This document shows, one piece after another, positions 1 through 8,974 of a stretch of 64,000 nt of DNA. The stretch lies in NCBI GenBank assembly GCA_020466095.1, contig CM035807.1:57298605-57362604 (forward strand), in the 5' to 3' direction. The DNA is from Chlorops oryzae. Its lineage: Eukaryota; Arthropoda; Insecta; Diptera; Chloropidae. How positions within the stretch are numbered: the stretch's first letter is position 1; every line of letters begins with the position of its first letter. The notes below the pieces were generated by a model that saw only the letters and a program-made list of their open reading frames with translations, ran no database searches and was not told where the DNA came from. The translations under genes and the position numbers were made by a program.

Positions 1-117
1 TAAGAAAATGAAAATATTCTAAGAAATATGTAAAAATTTTTTTCAAAAATAAAAGAAAATAAATTTTGTTTTCAATTCTTAAAAGAATCTTTTATTTAAT
101 AAATGAATAGAGAAACT

Positions 118-625
118 TATGACATAGCTGAACCATAATCTTGTACAAATTTTCTTAGAGCTAAAGAATTTTTAAGGGCGCAAGCCAAGCTTTCTTTTTT
201 CTTGTCTACAAATTACAATGATTGTTACATGTTATATCATCTGAATCACATAGGTGCCTTATGTTCTTAAGCGAATAATTACAATCGATTTCTTTTATGC
301 CAGAAATTGCGCACTCTGCCAAAAGTTCCTTTGCCCACATTGATTTTGCTTCGCCTTTTACATGTTTTTGATAGCCTTTGAGGAGAAATTTCATATATTT
401 TTTCATTTCACTCAAAGTGAAGTCCCAATCGTGCATATGGTTATTGTTTTTGAGCCAAATTACTGATTTTTTCTCGGCATCGTTCAATAATTTGAAATTT
501 AATGGTGACTTTATAAGAAAATGGATATATTTTTTATCACTGAAGCAAAAAGTGACTTCCTTAAAAATGAATTGGTTATTTGTGAGTCGGAATCCTTGAC
601 AATCGAAGTAAACAAATTTAGGCAT
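118..625 (-). pseudogene. conserved Polinton protein of unknown function, frameshifted near its C-terminus
   Basis: An ATG at 625 opens a 139-aa frame ending at 206. Beyond that stop a different frame continues the same kind of protein (an EslACALKNSLALRKF-like segment) to a TAA near 118, so one indel near 208 separates the last third. Visible features are an early FDCQGF segment, a WLKNNNHMHDWDF block and a VKGEAKSMW block, followed by a Cys/His-rich tail (CDSDDITCNNHC). I have the impression of a protein seen repeatedly in insect Polintons with an exonuclease-like arrangement of acidic residues, but I cannot assign an activity. It is the last gene on the minus strand, downstream of the major capsid gene. 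Confidence 0.4.
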
Positions 626-742
626 TTTTCCTTTATCCGGGTTTTATTGTCGTGAACAAGTTTTTTGCTCAAGGGCTTATGATGAAATAAATAAAGTGTG
701 CTACAAATAAATGCTTTATATTAAGTGTGCTTTACAATTTAA

Positions 743-1880
743 CCAGTCATCGGTTTGTATGTAATGACACGATCATGTATAAGAACACAATATGCCGAAG
801 TATTTGGTTTAATGTTTTCAAGAGTTTTGAACATTATGCGAATATCGAGAGCACCTGTTTTAATTTCTTCATTTTGATGCGACGTGTCAACAACAATTAT
901 TAGCCATTCCTTAAACTTTTTGCAGCATAAAAGTGAAACCTTGCATACATATCATATAAGAAAGCATATCGATTACGAAACAAATTTAAATTTAGGTCAT
1001 CGTATGGATATGAAACAGAGTCTAAATGTACGTTTAAATCGGTTAAGCTACAGTTTGTAAACTTTTCTCCATTCTCGAAAGCGATAAGAATAAAACGAGG
1101 ACGCTCACTTTGTGTTCCTACTTTTATGTTCCATGTATGATTTGTACTTTGAGGTAGCTCTGGATAAAAGTAACATTCCCAACTACGAAATGATATAGGT
1201 AGAGGAATATCCTCTTTAATAGTTGTATAGATTTTCAATTTGGCTGCATCGGATAATTGAATTTGGCGAACCTTCCAAGCAACATTTAAGAGCTTCAAGT
1301 TAATGTTATCCTTTTCACTCTCTTCCGTATTATAGACAGACTTATCATTTGATCTAGAACGTAGCAAGATAATCTCATGTTTTGAATTTATCATAATTTT
1401 ATCAAAGTCTTCGGCAAAGCCCATCAACATTTTTAGTGGTACGCAAAAATTGTAATAGCCATTATTTATAGCTGGTTTAATATTTTCTTCCGGAGACCAA
1501 CCGGCATTTTCCAACATTGTACTTGTATTTTTGTTTAAGGATACAAGATTTTTTAAAGTAGAAGTTTGACCCAAGTACCGTGTGCGATCAATTTCCACAC
1601 CATTCATTTCATAACGTATTTCCTCAAATAGATATGCAATACAATTATTTCGAAATTAAACTCCTTTGGGTTCTGCATTTTCGGAACCAATTGAAACAAC
1701 CCCCTCAATGTACAGTAAGCTTTCATGAGGTAGAACGTAGAGATCTTGATTTTGAATTGCTATCCGTATCTCATCATTGTTGTTAAAGGATTGAAAATAT
1801 GGTTGATATGTGTGAAATTCTTTCTTTGTAATAGACTCATCGAAGACGGGTTGTTCTCCACCTCTCAAGATATTATTCAC
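743..1880 (-). pseudogene. Polinton major capsid protein (double jelly-roll), broken in three frames
   Basis: Three consecutive minus-strand frames make up one capsid gene: an N-terminal piece (1880-1656), a long central piece (1607-900) and a C-terminal piece in a further frame to about 743. The N-terminal piece has the ILRGGEQPVFDESI opening and the DEIRIAIQNQDLYVLPHESLLYIEG block that I associate with insect Polinton capsids. The protein would form the pseudohexameric capsid of a Polinton virion. The start is odd: position 1880 reads GTG, directly overlapping the TGA of the upstream 58-aa gene, which suggests a former ATGA overlap whose ATG was lost. At least two frameshifts (near 1630-1650 and near 905) make it non-functional. 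Confidence 0.75.
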
Positions 1881-2053
1881 TTCTTTTTAATGTAAGTAAA
1901 TCCCAATGATTTTAAAAAGTTTCTATTTTTAATACTTAATGGCTTTTTTATAAGAAATTTTTCTTTGCTTATTCTTGATGCGTTATGTACAAGAGATGAA
2001 GATAAACTGATAGAAGAACCATCGTGCACACCATTTTTATTAAATATAATCAT
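1877..2053 (-). CDS. small Polinton protein between minor and major capsid genes
   Basis: This 58-aa minus-strand frame runs from ATG 2053 to TGA 1877. It is rich in Ser and Lys and ends with a RNFLKSLGFTYIKKK segment, a short basic tail of a kind I recall from small Polinton genes in this position. Its stop overlaps the presumptive start of the major capsid gene, as expected for a compact viral operon, and it begins just downstream of the minor capsid gene. The function is unknown; a small virion or cement component would be guesswork. The uninterrupted frame and conserved position support it as a genuine gene. Confidence 0.5.
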   Translation of the reverse strand: MIIFNKNGVHDGSSISLSSSLVHNASRISKEKFLIKKPLSIKNRNFLKSLGFTYIKKK

Positions 2054-2065
2054 AGCTGATGCTAA

Positions 2066-2761
2066 TTATTCAACAGGTTTCAAGTGGAGTCTTAGTGTAA
2101 TTGTTTCTCCTTGAAAATTTAATAATACACCGTTTTCGTTAACAAGTCTAACTGCAATTGAACCTATCTCTTTGACGATCACAGGCAAATAGATAACATT
2201 ATTTGGAATTATGTCTATTTTATATCCCGCTTCAACATTTATAGAGAATTCATTTAAGGTGTGTGCCAAGGTACTGTTAACATATGAACCGCCCACAATG
2301 TTGCACTCAATACGCACAACATTGTTTTGGGTAATCATTAAACTTGTATCCGATATGTTTGTTTCATAAGGTTTAAGTTGACGCTTTGAAAATCCCAAAA
2401 GCGATCCAATGCTTCTCTCTCTATCAAAATAAACTATATCTTTTTCAGAGAAGATTTCAGCTTTTAATGTATTATTATTGGCCTTTATACTTAATGTGGC
2501 ACCAGCTGCTGCTGCTTCTTGATTTTCGTATGCGTCTAAAATATATTTCACAATATCATCGAACTCATATGACCCGATAGGAAGCTCGATTACATGCTTG
2601 CCCATGTGAAAACAGTTATTTTTTTCATCAATATACGGTATTGAGTAATATGTATGAAAATCAATCAGTCCACAAACATATTCCTTTTTAAGCTCTATGG
2701 GAGGAAAATAATTTTCTCTAAGAATTGAGGAATTTCCAGTCAAAGCCAATGTTCTTGACAT
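2066..2761 (-). CDS. Polinton minor capsid (penton-like, single jelly-roll) protein
   Basis: From the ATG at 2761 the frame gives about 231 aa without interruption; an in-frame extension to 2797 begins with TTG and is not needed. The sequence is beta-rich, with ELPIGSYEFDDIVKYI near residue 60 and a SIGSLLGFSKRQL segment near residue 115. These are typical of the minor capsid (vertex) protein that accompanies the major capsid protein in Polintons. It lies between the integrase and the major capsid gene on the same strand, the usual capsid module. Unlike its neighbour it shows no break, so its protein could still be intact even though the element is not. The assignment rests on order and remembered family pattern. 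Confidence 0.65.
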   Translation of the reverse strand: MSRTLALTGNSSILRENYFPPIELKKEYVCGLIDFHTYYSIPYIDEKNNCFHMGKHVIELPIGSYEFDDIVKYILDAYENQEAAAAGATLSIKANNNTLKAEIFSEKDIVYFDRERSIGSLLGFSKRQLKPYETNISDTSLMITQNNVVRIECNIVGGSYVNSTLAHTLNEFSINVEAGYKIDIIPNNVIYLPVIVKEIGSIAVRLVNENGVLLNFQGETITLRLHLKPVE

Positions 2762-2831
2762 CTTGAGGGGTTGAGATTGTAAAGTAAACTGAATCAATCA
2801 AAGAAATAAAACTTATTTTTATAAATTTTTT

Positions 2832-3749
2832 TCATAGTATATCATATTTATTTATCCAAGAGTTGTGACTATCGGAAAACCCCAACCATTTTACATACAC
2901 TTTATCACCCCGCTTCTTTATAACTTTCTCAACTAAATACATGTGAGGAAAACGTGATTTTTGCAATTCTTGTGTATAGAAAGCACCCTTAATTACATTT
3001 CCCTGATAGTCTTCTAGAATATAAGTACATGGATTGGTATTTTGAATCTTATTTATCTTGAAGATTTCCGTTGTCCAATTGGGTGTGTAACCTTTCTCAA
3101 AAACATGTTTATATTTGCTTATTCGAACGTAATCGTTTACATGAAATTTGGGCTTATTATAGACTTTCAGACGGTTGTAAATCGTTTTTAGAATTGTTGC
3201 TGCATTTAAAGAATTCACTTTACCGGGTGCAATTTTTATTGTTCTGTGCACTTTTCCATTGTACTCTTTTTTCAATTTTTGATATTCATCAATCCAATTG
3301 TAAGAACCGCGATTACTGAAGCCCTTCCACATCATATTTTTCAAAGTGCGATTAAATCGTTCAACTATCGATGCTTTCATTACACTATAGGTAGAGTAGT
3401 GATTTATTTTGTTTTGTTTCATTAAAAGTTGAAACTCTTTATTGAAGAATTCCTTCCCATCATCTGTTTGCAAATTTTTAGGTTTTCGACCGCATTCAAA
3501 TTCACTTTTCATTGCTTTGGTAACATCAGGAGCTGTTTTCGACTTTATCGCAACAGTCCAGGCATATTTGGAGAAAGTGTCAATGATTGTGAGTAGGTAG
3601 CGATACACTTTGTTGAATGTAGAGTAATTACCCATTTCCACTAAATCAGCTTGCCAAAGATCATCAATATCTTTGGTTATAACAGCTCTTCGTCTAAAAT
3701 TTCGTCGTGCCTGTCGATGGAGCTCCTCAACTATTTGATATTGACTCAT
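2832..3749 (-). CDS. Polinton integrase (retroviral-type DDE core with C-terminal chromodomain)
   Basis: This 305-aa frame runs from ATG 3749. The rve-type core shows the catalytic triad: D in DLWQADL (about residue 34), D in LQTDDGKEF (about 97) and E in ASIVERFNRTLK (about 130). After an SH3-like stretch (NDYVRISKYKHVF) the C-terminus is a chromodomain, VEKVIKKRGDKVYVKWLGF. The protein cuts and joins element ends into the chromosome; the chromodomain may read histone marks. The frame is open throughout, but the region before the core is only about 30 aa, shorter than I expect, so the N-terminal zinc-binding part may be missing. Its start overlaps the preceding gene's stop by 4 nt (ATGA). 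Confidence 0.85.
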   Translation of the reverse strand: MSQYQIVEELHRQARRNFRRRAVITKDIDDLWQADLVEMGNYSTFNKVYRYLLTIIDTFSKYAWTVAIKSKTAPDVTKAMKSEFECGRKPKNLQTDDGKEFFNKEFQLLMKQNKINHYSTYSVMKASIVERFNRTLKNMMWKGFSNRGSYNWIDEYQKLKKEYNGKVHRTIKIAPGKVNSLNAATILKTIYNRLKVYNKPKFHVNDYVRISKYKHVFEKGYTPNWTTEIFKINKIQNTNPCTYILEDYQGNVIKGAFYTQELQKSRFPHMYLVEKVIKKRGDKVYVKWLGFSDSHNSWINKYDIL

Positions 3750-4174
3750 CTTGAAGATGGTATTGTGTGGTTTTGGTTTGGTTTTTGAATAATGTTTTGA
3801 TTAGAAATCATTGAAAACAAAACATTTTCCGTACCTTCTAAACGCTCAACATATTCCATATACACCTTAAACCTCTCATCAATATCGCGTTCAATAGATT
3901 TAATTTTTTCATAAAAGGTTTCAATTTCTTTATTACGGTGACTTTCATCAGCTTTAATTGAATCCTGGAATTCAGTGCGATACGCATCAAGACTTAGAAT
4001 TACCAAATTTTGCGTTGCAGCGTCTCCCTTTACTATTGGATCTTTAAGATTTCTGATGCGTTTCAAATGAGCGTTGAAGCTGTGATCTCTGCTAGAGCTT
4101 AGAGTCAATTCCGTATTAAAACTTTTTGACTTGGATGTATTGTTATTATATCGACCGAATTTGTCCACGCTCAT
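3746..4174 (-). CDS. conserved Polinton virion-associated protein, coiled-coil rich
   Basis: The frame from ATG 4174 gives 142 aa; the open frame extends upstream to 4204 but begins with TTG. It opens with SVDKFGRYNNN, has RIRNLKDP and KGDAATQNL segments in the middle, and continues into a charged helical stretch (KEIETFYEKIKSIERDIDERF) likely to form a coiled coil. This layout recalls the collar or fibre-like proteins of insect Polintons, but that is a family impression only. It overlaps the integrase start by 4 nt and is apparently intact. Confidence 0.45.
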   Translation of the reverse strand: MSVDKFGRYNNNTSKSKSFNTELTLSSSRDHSFNAHLKRIRNLKDPIVKGDAATQNLVILSLDAYRTEFQDSIKADESHRNKEIETFYEKIKSIERDIDERFKVYMEYVERLEGTENVLFSMISNQNIIQKPNQNHTIPSSR

Positions 4175-4196
4175 CTTTTTATTTTTCGTCGAGTTT

Positions 4197-5239
4197 TCAT
4201 TCAATTATGTCAGCTTCTTTAAGCTCTTCAATAATTGAAATAATTTCGTTGTTATGATTATTATGTCCTGCAGATTGTGATGCTATGAGTAGTCGGAAAC
4301 GATTAACCAATTCCTTTGGGTCATCCCAATATATAATATATAGTTGATTGGATTCAAATTTAAATTCATTAAACCAAATCCTTCTTTCTTCACATCTAAG
4401 TTCGAGTTTGACCCTTTACTCTCCACATCTTTGATTAAAAATTGAATAATGTTTGGATACTTGGATCCTTTGTCTCCATTGACTTGACCACAAGATGTAT
4501 AGCCACGTCTATAGGCATTAGTTTTCAATAGAATTTTCTTATACAATTTTAAATCCGGTTCAGTATATTCGATAGGATTTTTTGTGAACATTAACTGAAA
4601 AAGTCCTGGTGTCATTGTAAATGTTTCGTCACCAATTTTAACTTGATTAGAACTTTTGAATGATATTTTCGAGTCTCCAAACATCAATTGCTTTTCCGAA
4701 TTGTAATTCAATCCAAATATTCTATCTAGACTGTTTTGCTTTTCTAGTAGATCAAAATTCGGTTCATTTAACAAATTACTGACTTCTCCTTCTTCTTCTT
4801 CCATGGCTTTAATAGTGTTTGATTTATTATCATCATCATCGTCATCATCATTGCTATAAAATTGATCATTGCTTTCTTCATCATCATCATCATCATAATC
4901 TTGAACAGAATCAACACTATTAGACCATTTTGGTGTACTAGTTTCAATCTTTGGTAGTTTATTAATGTTTTTCCTCCTTCTTTCTTTTTTCATCGGTCTT
5001 TTGAATAAATTTTTTTTGTTGAAAGTTGAAATATTTGCTTTAGAGTTTTTAGCCAATTCATTTACTATTTCACTTTTAACTTTAGTTTCTGTAAGCAATT
5101 CCTTAATTGGAGCTGTGATTGGTAAAAAAGTTTTTTCCAGACTTTCTGCTGCGCTTAAATCATTAATTTTAATGGCTTTGAACTTATCCCTCAAAACTTT
5201 TTTCGTCTGAATAATTTTGGAAAGCAATTCATCATCCAT
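4197..5239 (-). pseudogene. large conserved Polinton protein (DUF8207-like), frameshifted near the C-terminus
   Basis: ATG 5239 opens a 318-aa frame ending at 4283. It has an N-terminal helical region, a basic patch (RPMKKERRRKN), two acidic poly-Asp runs near residues 115-140, then a globular part with TMTPGLFQLMFTKNP and KTNAYRRGYTSCGQ. The latter is the signature I associate with the DUF8207 family of insect Polintons; the function is not known to me. After about 4345 the correct continuation (a WDDPKELVNRFRLL-type segment through EELKEADIIE) is in another frame and ends at TGA 4197, so one indel breaks the gene. It sits upstream of the 142-aa gene in the same orientation. Confidence 0.6.
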
Positions 5240-5349
5240 GATTTTGTTGTTGCTACTGATAACGCTCTCAATGAACTGTTTGCATTAATGGTTAAATTAT
5301 TAATGAGAGTCCATGACATCTTTTATATTATAAATTTTCCTCAATTTAA

Positions 5350-5532
5350 TTGCCACCTTCCGTGGCGTAGTGGTTAGGAGTATGTCGTTGTCATACATCT
5401 ATAGGCTCAAAGCGAGATGTTTAACTCTCGACACAGGGAGAAACTTTAGAAAATCCTATTTATTCTCTTCCTCTCTCTTTCACTGTAACTTCTACATTGC
5501 AATTAATCGGGAAATAAGTGATAAAATATAAC

Positions 5533-5576
<44 letters not shown>

Positions 5577-5577
5577 G
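5350..5577 (+). repeat. tRNA-derived SINE with a CT-microsatellite tail
   Basis: The segment begins with a tRNA-like head: TGGCGTAGTGGTTAGG near 5362 matches a pol III A box, and ATGTTTAACTCTC near 5417 is a degraded B box about 55 nt later, the spacing of tRNA-type promoters. It ends in a (CT)n run at about 5531-5575. It fills most of the 340-nt gap between the BIR gene and the DUF8207-like gene, where Polintons normally have little spacer. A bona fide tRNA is unlikely because no clean cloverleaf follows. No clear target-site duplication was found. Confidence 0.5.
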
Positions 5578-5578
5578 T

Positions 5579-6241
5579 TTACAGTTGTAATAATGCATTG
5601 ACCATATGTAAAACTGTATATATGTCGTTTGGAAGAACATATTTGCTACTGCATCGTGGATATACTATTGCTTTAAGGCGTAGAATAAGTCGTGATATTT
5701 GCAATATTGCATTCAACTCATCTTGATGAATAGTATGATTGTTGGTATGACGTAAGCATATTAATGGACAATTAGGCGACCAGCGTAAATGTTCTGCTAG
5801 AGGATCATCATTTATTTTCCATTTACAAATTTCCACTATGCAAAAGTAACATTTTGCAATATCTTCACTGCCAGTGTAAAACATTCCAAATTGTGCAAGC
5901 CTTCTTGTATCCATCCATCCCAAAGGCCAATTTTCGAAAGTTTTTAGGCGCTCGCTCTCATAGCACATTCGATCGGTCATATCCAAAGGTTCAACATTCT
6001 TTACACTCTGGATTGATGGGGGCCAAAACGAGTCTGTTCCTCGATGAACAGGTCTGCTTATTGTTGTTGCTGTTGAACAGATCTGCTTATTAAACAGGTC
6101 TGTTCCATAATGAACAGGGCTGTTTGCTGTCGATGAAGAAGAAGAAGGATGACTATTGAACTGATCAGATTGTTGCTTGACTCCAAACATTGTTGTTGAA
6201 CTGCTTGATCTGTTTTTGAAACTGAATATTTTGTTGTGCAT
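5579..6241 (-). CDS. BIR-domain (inhibitor-of-apoptosis type) protein encoded by the Polinton
   Basis: The 220-aa frame from ATG 6241 has a Ser/Thr-rich N-terminal third with repeated PVHxGTD motifs, then one BIR domain at about residues 92-165. The domain shows the ERLKTFENWP opening, a MDTRRLAQFGMFYTG helix and the zinc ligands CYFC with EHLRWSPNC (CX2C...HX6C). BIR domains bind caspases or IAP antagonists, so the protein may delay apoptosis of infected cells, as IAPs do in insect DNA viruses; that role is inference. No RING domain is present, so ubiquitin-ligase activity is not expected. It lies between the DUF8207-like and packaging ATPase genes on the same strand and appears intact. Confidence 0.8.
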   Translation of the reverse strand: MHNKIFSFKNRSSSSTTMFGVKQQSDQFNSHPSSSSSTANSPVHYGTDLFNKQICSTATTISRPVHRGTDSFWPPSIQSVKNVEPLDMTDRMCYESERLKTFENWPLGWMDTRRLAQFGMFYTGSEDIAKCYFCIVEICKWKINDDPLAEHLRWSPNCPLICLRHTNNHTIHQDELNAILQISRLILRLKAIVYPRCSSKYVLPNDIYTVLHMVNALLQL

Positions 6242-6252
6242 ACACTTTGCTT

Positions 6253-6689
6253 TTATAGATGAATAAATATGTTGAACCCTTTTCTAAATCGTCCACTATT
6301 TAATGAATCATCTTTGCTAATGACGAGAAACCCATATTTATCCTTCCAACATTCAGTACAAATTTTTAAAAAATCTTGAAATGACATATCAGTACCAACA
6401 TGATCATTATAAATATGCCTTATGTTCGTTTCATCTTTTTTAAACATGATAATTAAGTTTGCATTGTCACGAATCAGATGTTTTGGTATTCGAGTATAAG
6501 TTTGGCATAGATAAAAGCTATCAATATTATTGTGCCGACAATTTCGTATATTGTTCTGTTTTTCACACGCAACATCATCGAAGATAAAAATAGAATCTGA
6601 TTTTGCTTTTTCTGGAGCTAGAACTTCTTCATTATCTGAGAAGGTGTAAAAGCCCATTCCTTTTGTTTGTTTTATAAGTTGTTAAAGAT
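6253..6689 (-). pseudogene. packaging ATPase (FtsK/A32 type), C-terminal part, cut by the Gypsy insertion
   Basis: This is the distal half of the Polinton genome-packaging ATPase. Walker B appears as SIFIFDDVACEKQ, followed by RHNNIDSFYLCQTYTRIPKHLIRDNAN and a C-terminal RFRKGFNIFI tail. The 134-aa frame begins at ATG 6657, but that is only an internal Met: the family sequence continues upstream in frame, through a TAA at 6682-6684, to the Gypsy 5' LTR at 6690. It resumes beyond the Gypsy at 17044. The break is therefore an insertion plus a nonsense codon. Confidence 0.8.
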
Positions 6690-7400
6690 TGTTGCATGAA
6701 TATGACACATAAGCGCCTTAGCGCCCTAAATCGCCTTAGTGCCTTAAATCTCATTTCAAATACCGACCCTGCACGGTTAATTTACGTTACGGCACTGTAT
6801 GCCTGAAAGCATAAGTAACAAGACACTTCGAACAATGCACTTATAGCATTGAACGGAACGAAGGCCGAAACATCAAATGCAAGCCAACGGAATGTAACCA
6901 AACACTTCGAGCAATGCACTTATAGCATTGAACGGAACGAAGGCCGAAACATCAAACGCAGGCAACTAAACACATGCAATGCATGCGCCGATATTGTGTT
7001 ATGACAGAATACCAATATCGAATCAATTGGGCATAACCCAAATTGGTCATTTGACACTTCTCAGATGTCAGCCAAATTCTGTGCGGCATTTCTCCTCTTT
7101 TGAATCAGCATTTATAAATACATAAGATATATACATAACATTTATAGATACCTAACATTTACATATACATAACATTTATATATACATAACATTTCTCCTC
7201 TCTTGGAATAAGTATAAAAGAAATTAGAATGTTTAAGAAAACAACAATTGGAGTTTCAACGTCAAAGGTTTGGACGACTGATTCTGGCTTCGGCTGAATA
7301 CGGTCCTACCTTAAAAATAAAAGACTACCAAACAAATAAAGTCTTCATTATTTTTTTGGAATATGTTGATCATCCCTTCATAAGAAGGAATAACTTTACA
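6690..7400 (+). repeat. Gypsy 5' LTR
   Basis: This 711-bp LTR has TGT...ACA ends. It contains a 79-bp imperfect tandem duplication (units starting near 6823 and 6902, each with CACTTCGARCAATGCAC), a TATAAAA box at 7213-7219 and an AATAAA at 7335-7340, so promoter and polyadenylation signals are recognisable. A short array of ATATACATAACATTT-like units precedes the TATA box. Confidence 0.92.
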
Positions 7401-7533
7401 TGGCGATCCTAGCCACGGACAAAAACTGGAAATAACAAGGAGATCTGGCGTTCCAGAAATAACAAGGAGATCTGGCATTCCACAATAAGAAGGAGATCTG
7501 GCGTTCCAGCAATAACAAGGAGATCTGGCACTG
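7401..7533 (+). promoter_or_regulatory. Gypsy primer-binding site and leader with four 27-28-bp repeats
   Basis: TGGCGATCCTAGCC directly follows the LTR terminal ACA and is in the primer-binding-site position; TGGCG is the usual start of Ty3 primer sites, but I cannot name the tRNA. The leader then contains four near-identical units of the form AATAACAAGGAGATCTGGC (about 27-28 bp, roughly 7427-7530). They end just before the first ATG at 7534. Such a leader array could influence packaging or translation, which is speculative. Confidence 0.6.
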
Positions 7534-7857
7534 ATGACCACACTTAAAGAAGCACTAGCAGACCCAACGGCTGGCCCAAGACCGTTAACAATTGCCGAAT
7601 ATCAGGCCAGGCAGGAAGCAACCAAGAGGGCAAAACAACAAAAGCAACACCAAGAAGAAAAACTCACTTCGATCCCGAAGGTCCGTCCACCTAAGAGGCG
7701 TGGTGGAAAAATCACGAAATTAATACACCGACGAGCTTTTCTCCGAACGGAGTTGAGACGAAAAACACTGGACTTGGAAGGAATTAAATCAATGGCCACT
7801 GAACTGACCCAAATCGAAAAGAAGCTGAAGGACAGGAAAGGGAAAAGTGCTTATTAA
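7534..7857 (+). CDS. small basic leader ORF of the Gypsy element
   Basis: An intact 107-aa frame from ATG 7534 encodes a very basic, helical protein (RPPKRRGGKITKLIHRRAF, then ELRRKTLDLEGIKSM and a KKLKDRKGK tail). It starts directly after the leader repeat array and precedes gag. I do not recognise the family. It could be a nucleic-acid-binding accessory protein or the N-terminal part of gag expressed separately. It has no stops despite decay elsewhere in the element, a mild argument that it was under selection until recently. Confidence 0.45.
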   Translation: MTTLKEALADPTAGPRPLTIAEYQARQEATKRAKQQKQHQEEKLTSIPKVRPPKRRGGKITKLIHRRAFLRTELRRKTLDLEGIKSMATELTQIEKKLKDRKGKSAY

Positions 7858-8139
7858 ACTGCACTACAACAACAACTAACTATTGCGATTCTCGCAAGTT
7901 ACAGTGCTTATTAAGCTGCACTACGTCAACCTTGCTATTGCGATTTTCGCAAGCAAAATTTTATAAAAATTGTTAGATTTTTTTTTAATAGAGAGAGAGA
8001 GAGAAATTTTTTTTAATAAAATACCTTATATTAGTATAATTTTGAATTTTTTTGCACCTTTGAAAAAAAAAAATATAAAAATAAATAAAATCTTCAATTT
8101 CAAAAAAATTGCAACATGTGAGGACATGAATCCAAAATC

Positions 8140-8335
8140 TCAGACCCTAACGCCAACGTAATTAACGAAATTGAGACAAAAGTAGAGACCTGCAATATTA
8201 GCTCAATTGAAATTTTATTGATCGTTCTAGTAGTTAGCGCAATCATTGATTTTGCGCTTAAAATCTACAAACAACATAATAAAAATCTAAAAAAAAGATA
8301 TTTAAGCAAAGCTAATGATCTAGATAAAATTTAAA
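8140..8335 (+). CDS. small membrane-segment ORF in the Gypsy 5' region
   Basis: An open frame starting around 8140 (no clean ATG) encodes IETKVETCNISS, a hydrophobic helix (IEILLIVLVVSAIIDFAL) and a basic tail ending ANDLDKI before a TAA at about 8333. The pattern is a single membrane span of about 19 residues followed by positive charges. Short membrane ORFs occur in the leaders of some insect Ty3 elements, but I cannot match it to a named one. Spacing to gag is only a few bases. A start codon may have been lost to a frameshift near 8135. Confidence 0.3.
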
Positions 8336-8337
8336 TC

Positions 8338-8729
8338 ATGAAAGTTTTGATTTTGATATTCTTTACTGAACTGACATCTACCCCAAATGGAAAATTAACT
8401 TTTACCATACCGATACCAAATGGCACGGCAAATCTACCTCAGTTTATACAATCAAATGTAGATAGATTTGATAATATCATATTTTCACAAGGAATAGAAG
8501 TGATAGAGTCATACGGGACTATCAGAGCCTCAAGACACACCCCCCAACGCCACAGAGCTTAAAGCATACAGACTTAGATTTCACTCACCAATGTCAAGCC
8601 CCGAAAAATGGGAAATAATACAAAAAAAGTTCAATGACTCCATAGATGAATTTAATAGATCGTACAAATGTCTAAATAAGACACAAATTCCAACAGCCAA
8701 AACGCAAACAAAACATTTTAATAATCTAA
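8338..8729 (+). pseudogene. Gypsy gag, N-terminal segment up to the Harbinger insertion
   Basis: ATG 8338 starts a frame of 74 codons (NGKLTFTIPIPNGTANLPQF). Past a frameshift near 8530 the neighbouring frame continues as a Gag-like helical region (LKAYRLRFHSPMSSPEKWEIIQ) up to the Harbinger target site TAA at 8727-8729. On the far side (11442 onward) the helical sequence resumes in a compatible way, so this is one gag gene split by an insertion. Confidence 0.5.
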
Positions 8730-8974
8730 TATCATGTTTCCACATAGGGGATTAACTGAATTATCGGGGTTAACGAGTTAATCCCAGATTATGCATGGGA
8801 TTACCCATACAAATATTTTGACTTTAATCCTTTCGCCGATGTGGGATTAAAAAGTAATCTCCTTAAAAAAGCATGGTTGATACAAAATGAAGTACGAAAA
8901 GTACGGAAAATATCAACTGTTCTGTCAAATAAAAAAAATAACGGATATCATAACAAACCAAATCAAAATAAACG

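Noticed and set aside
5350..5440. A functional tRNA gene
   Set aside because: The A and B boxes are present but no complete cloverleaf with paired acceptor ends can be drawn, and a CT tail follows; a SINE fits better.
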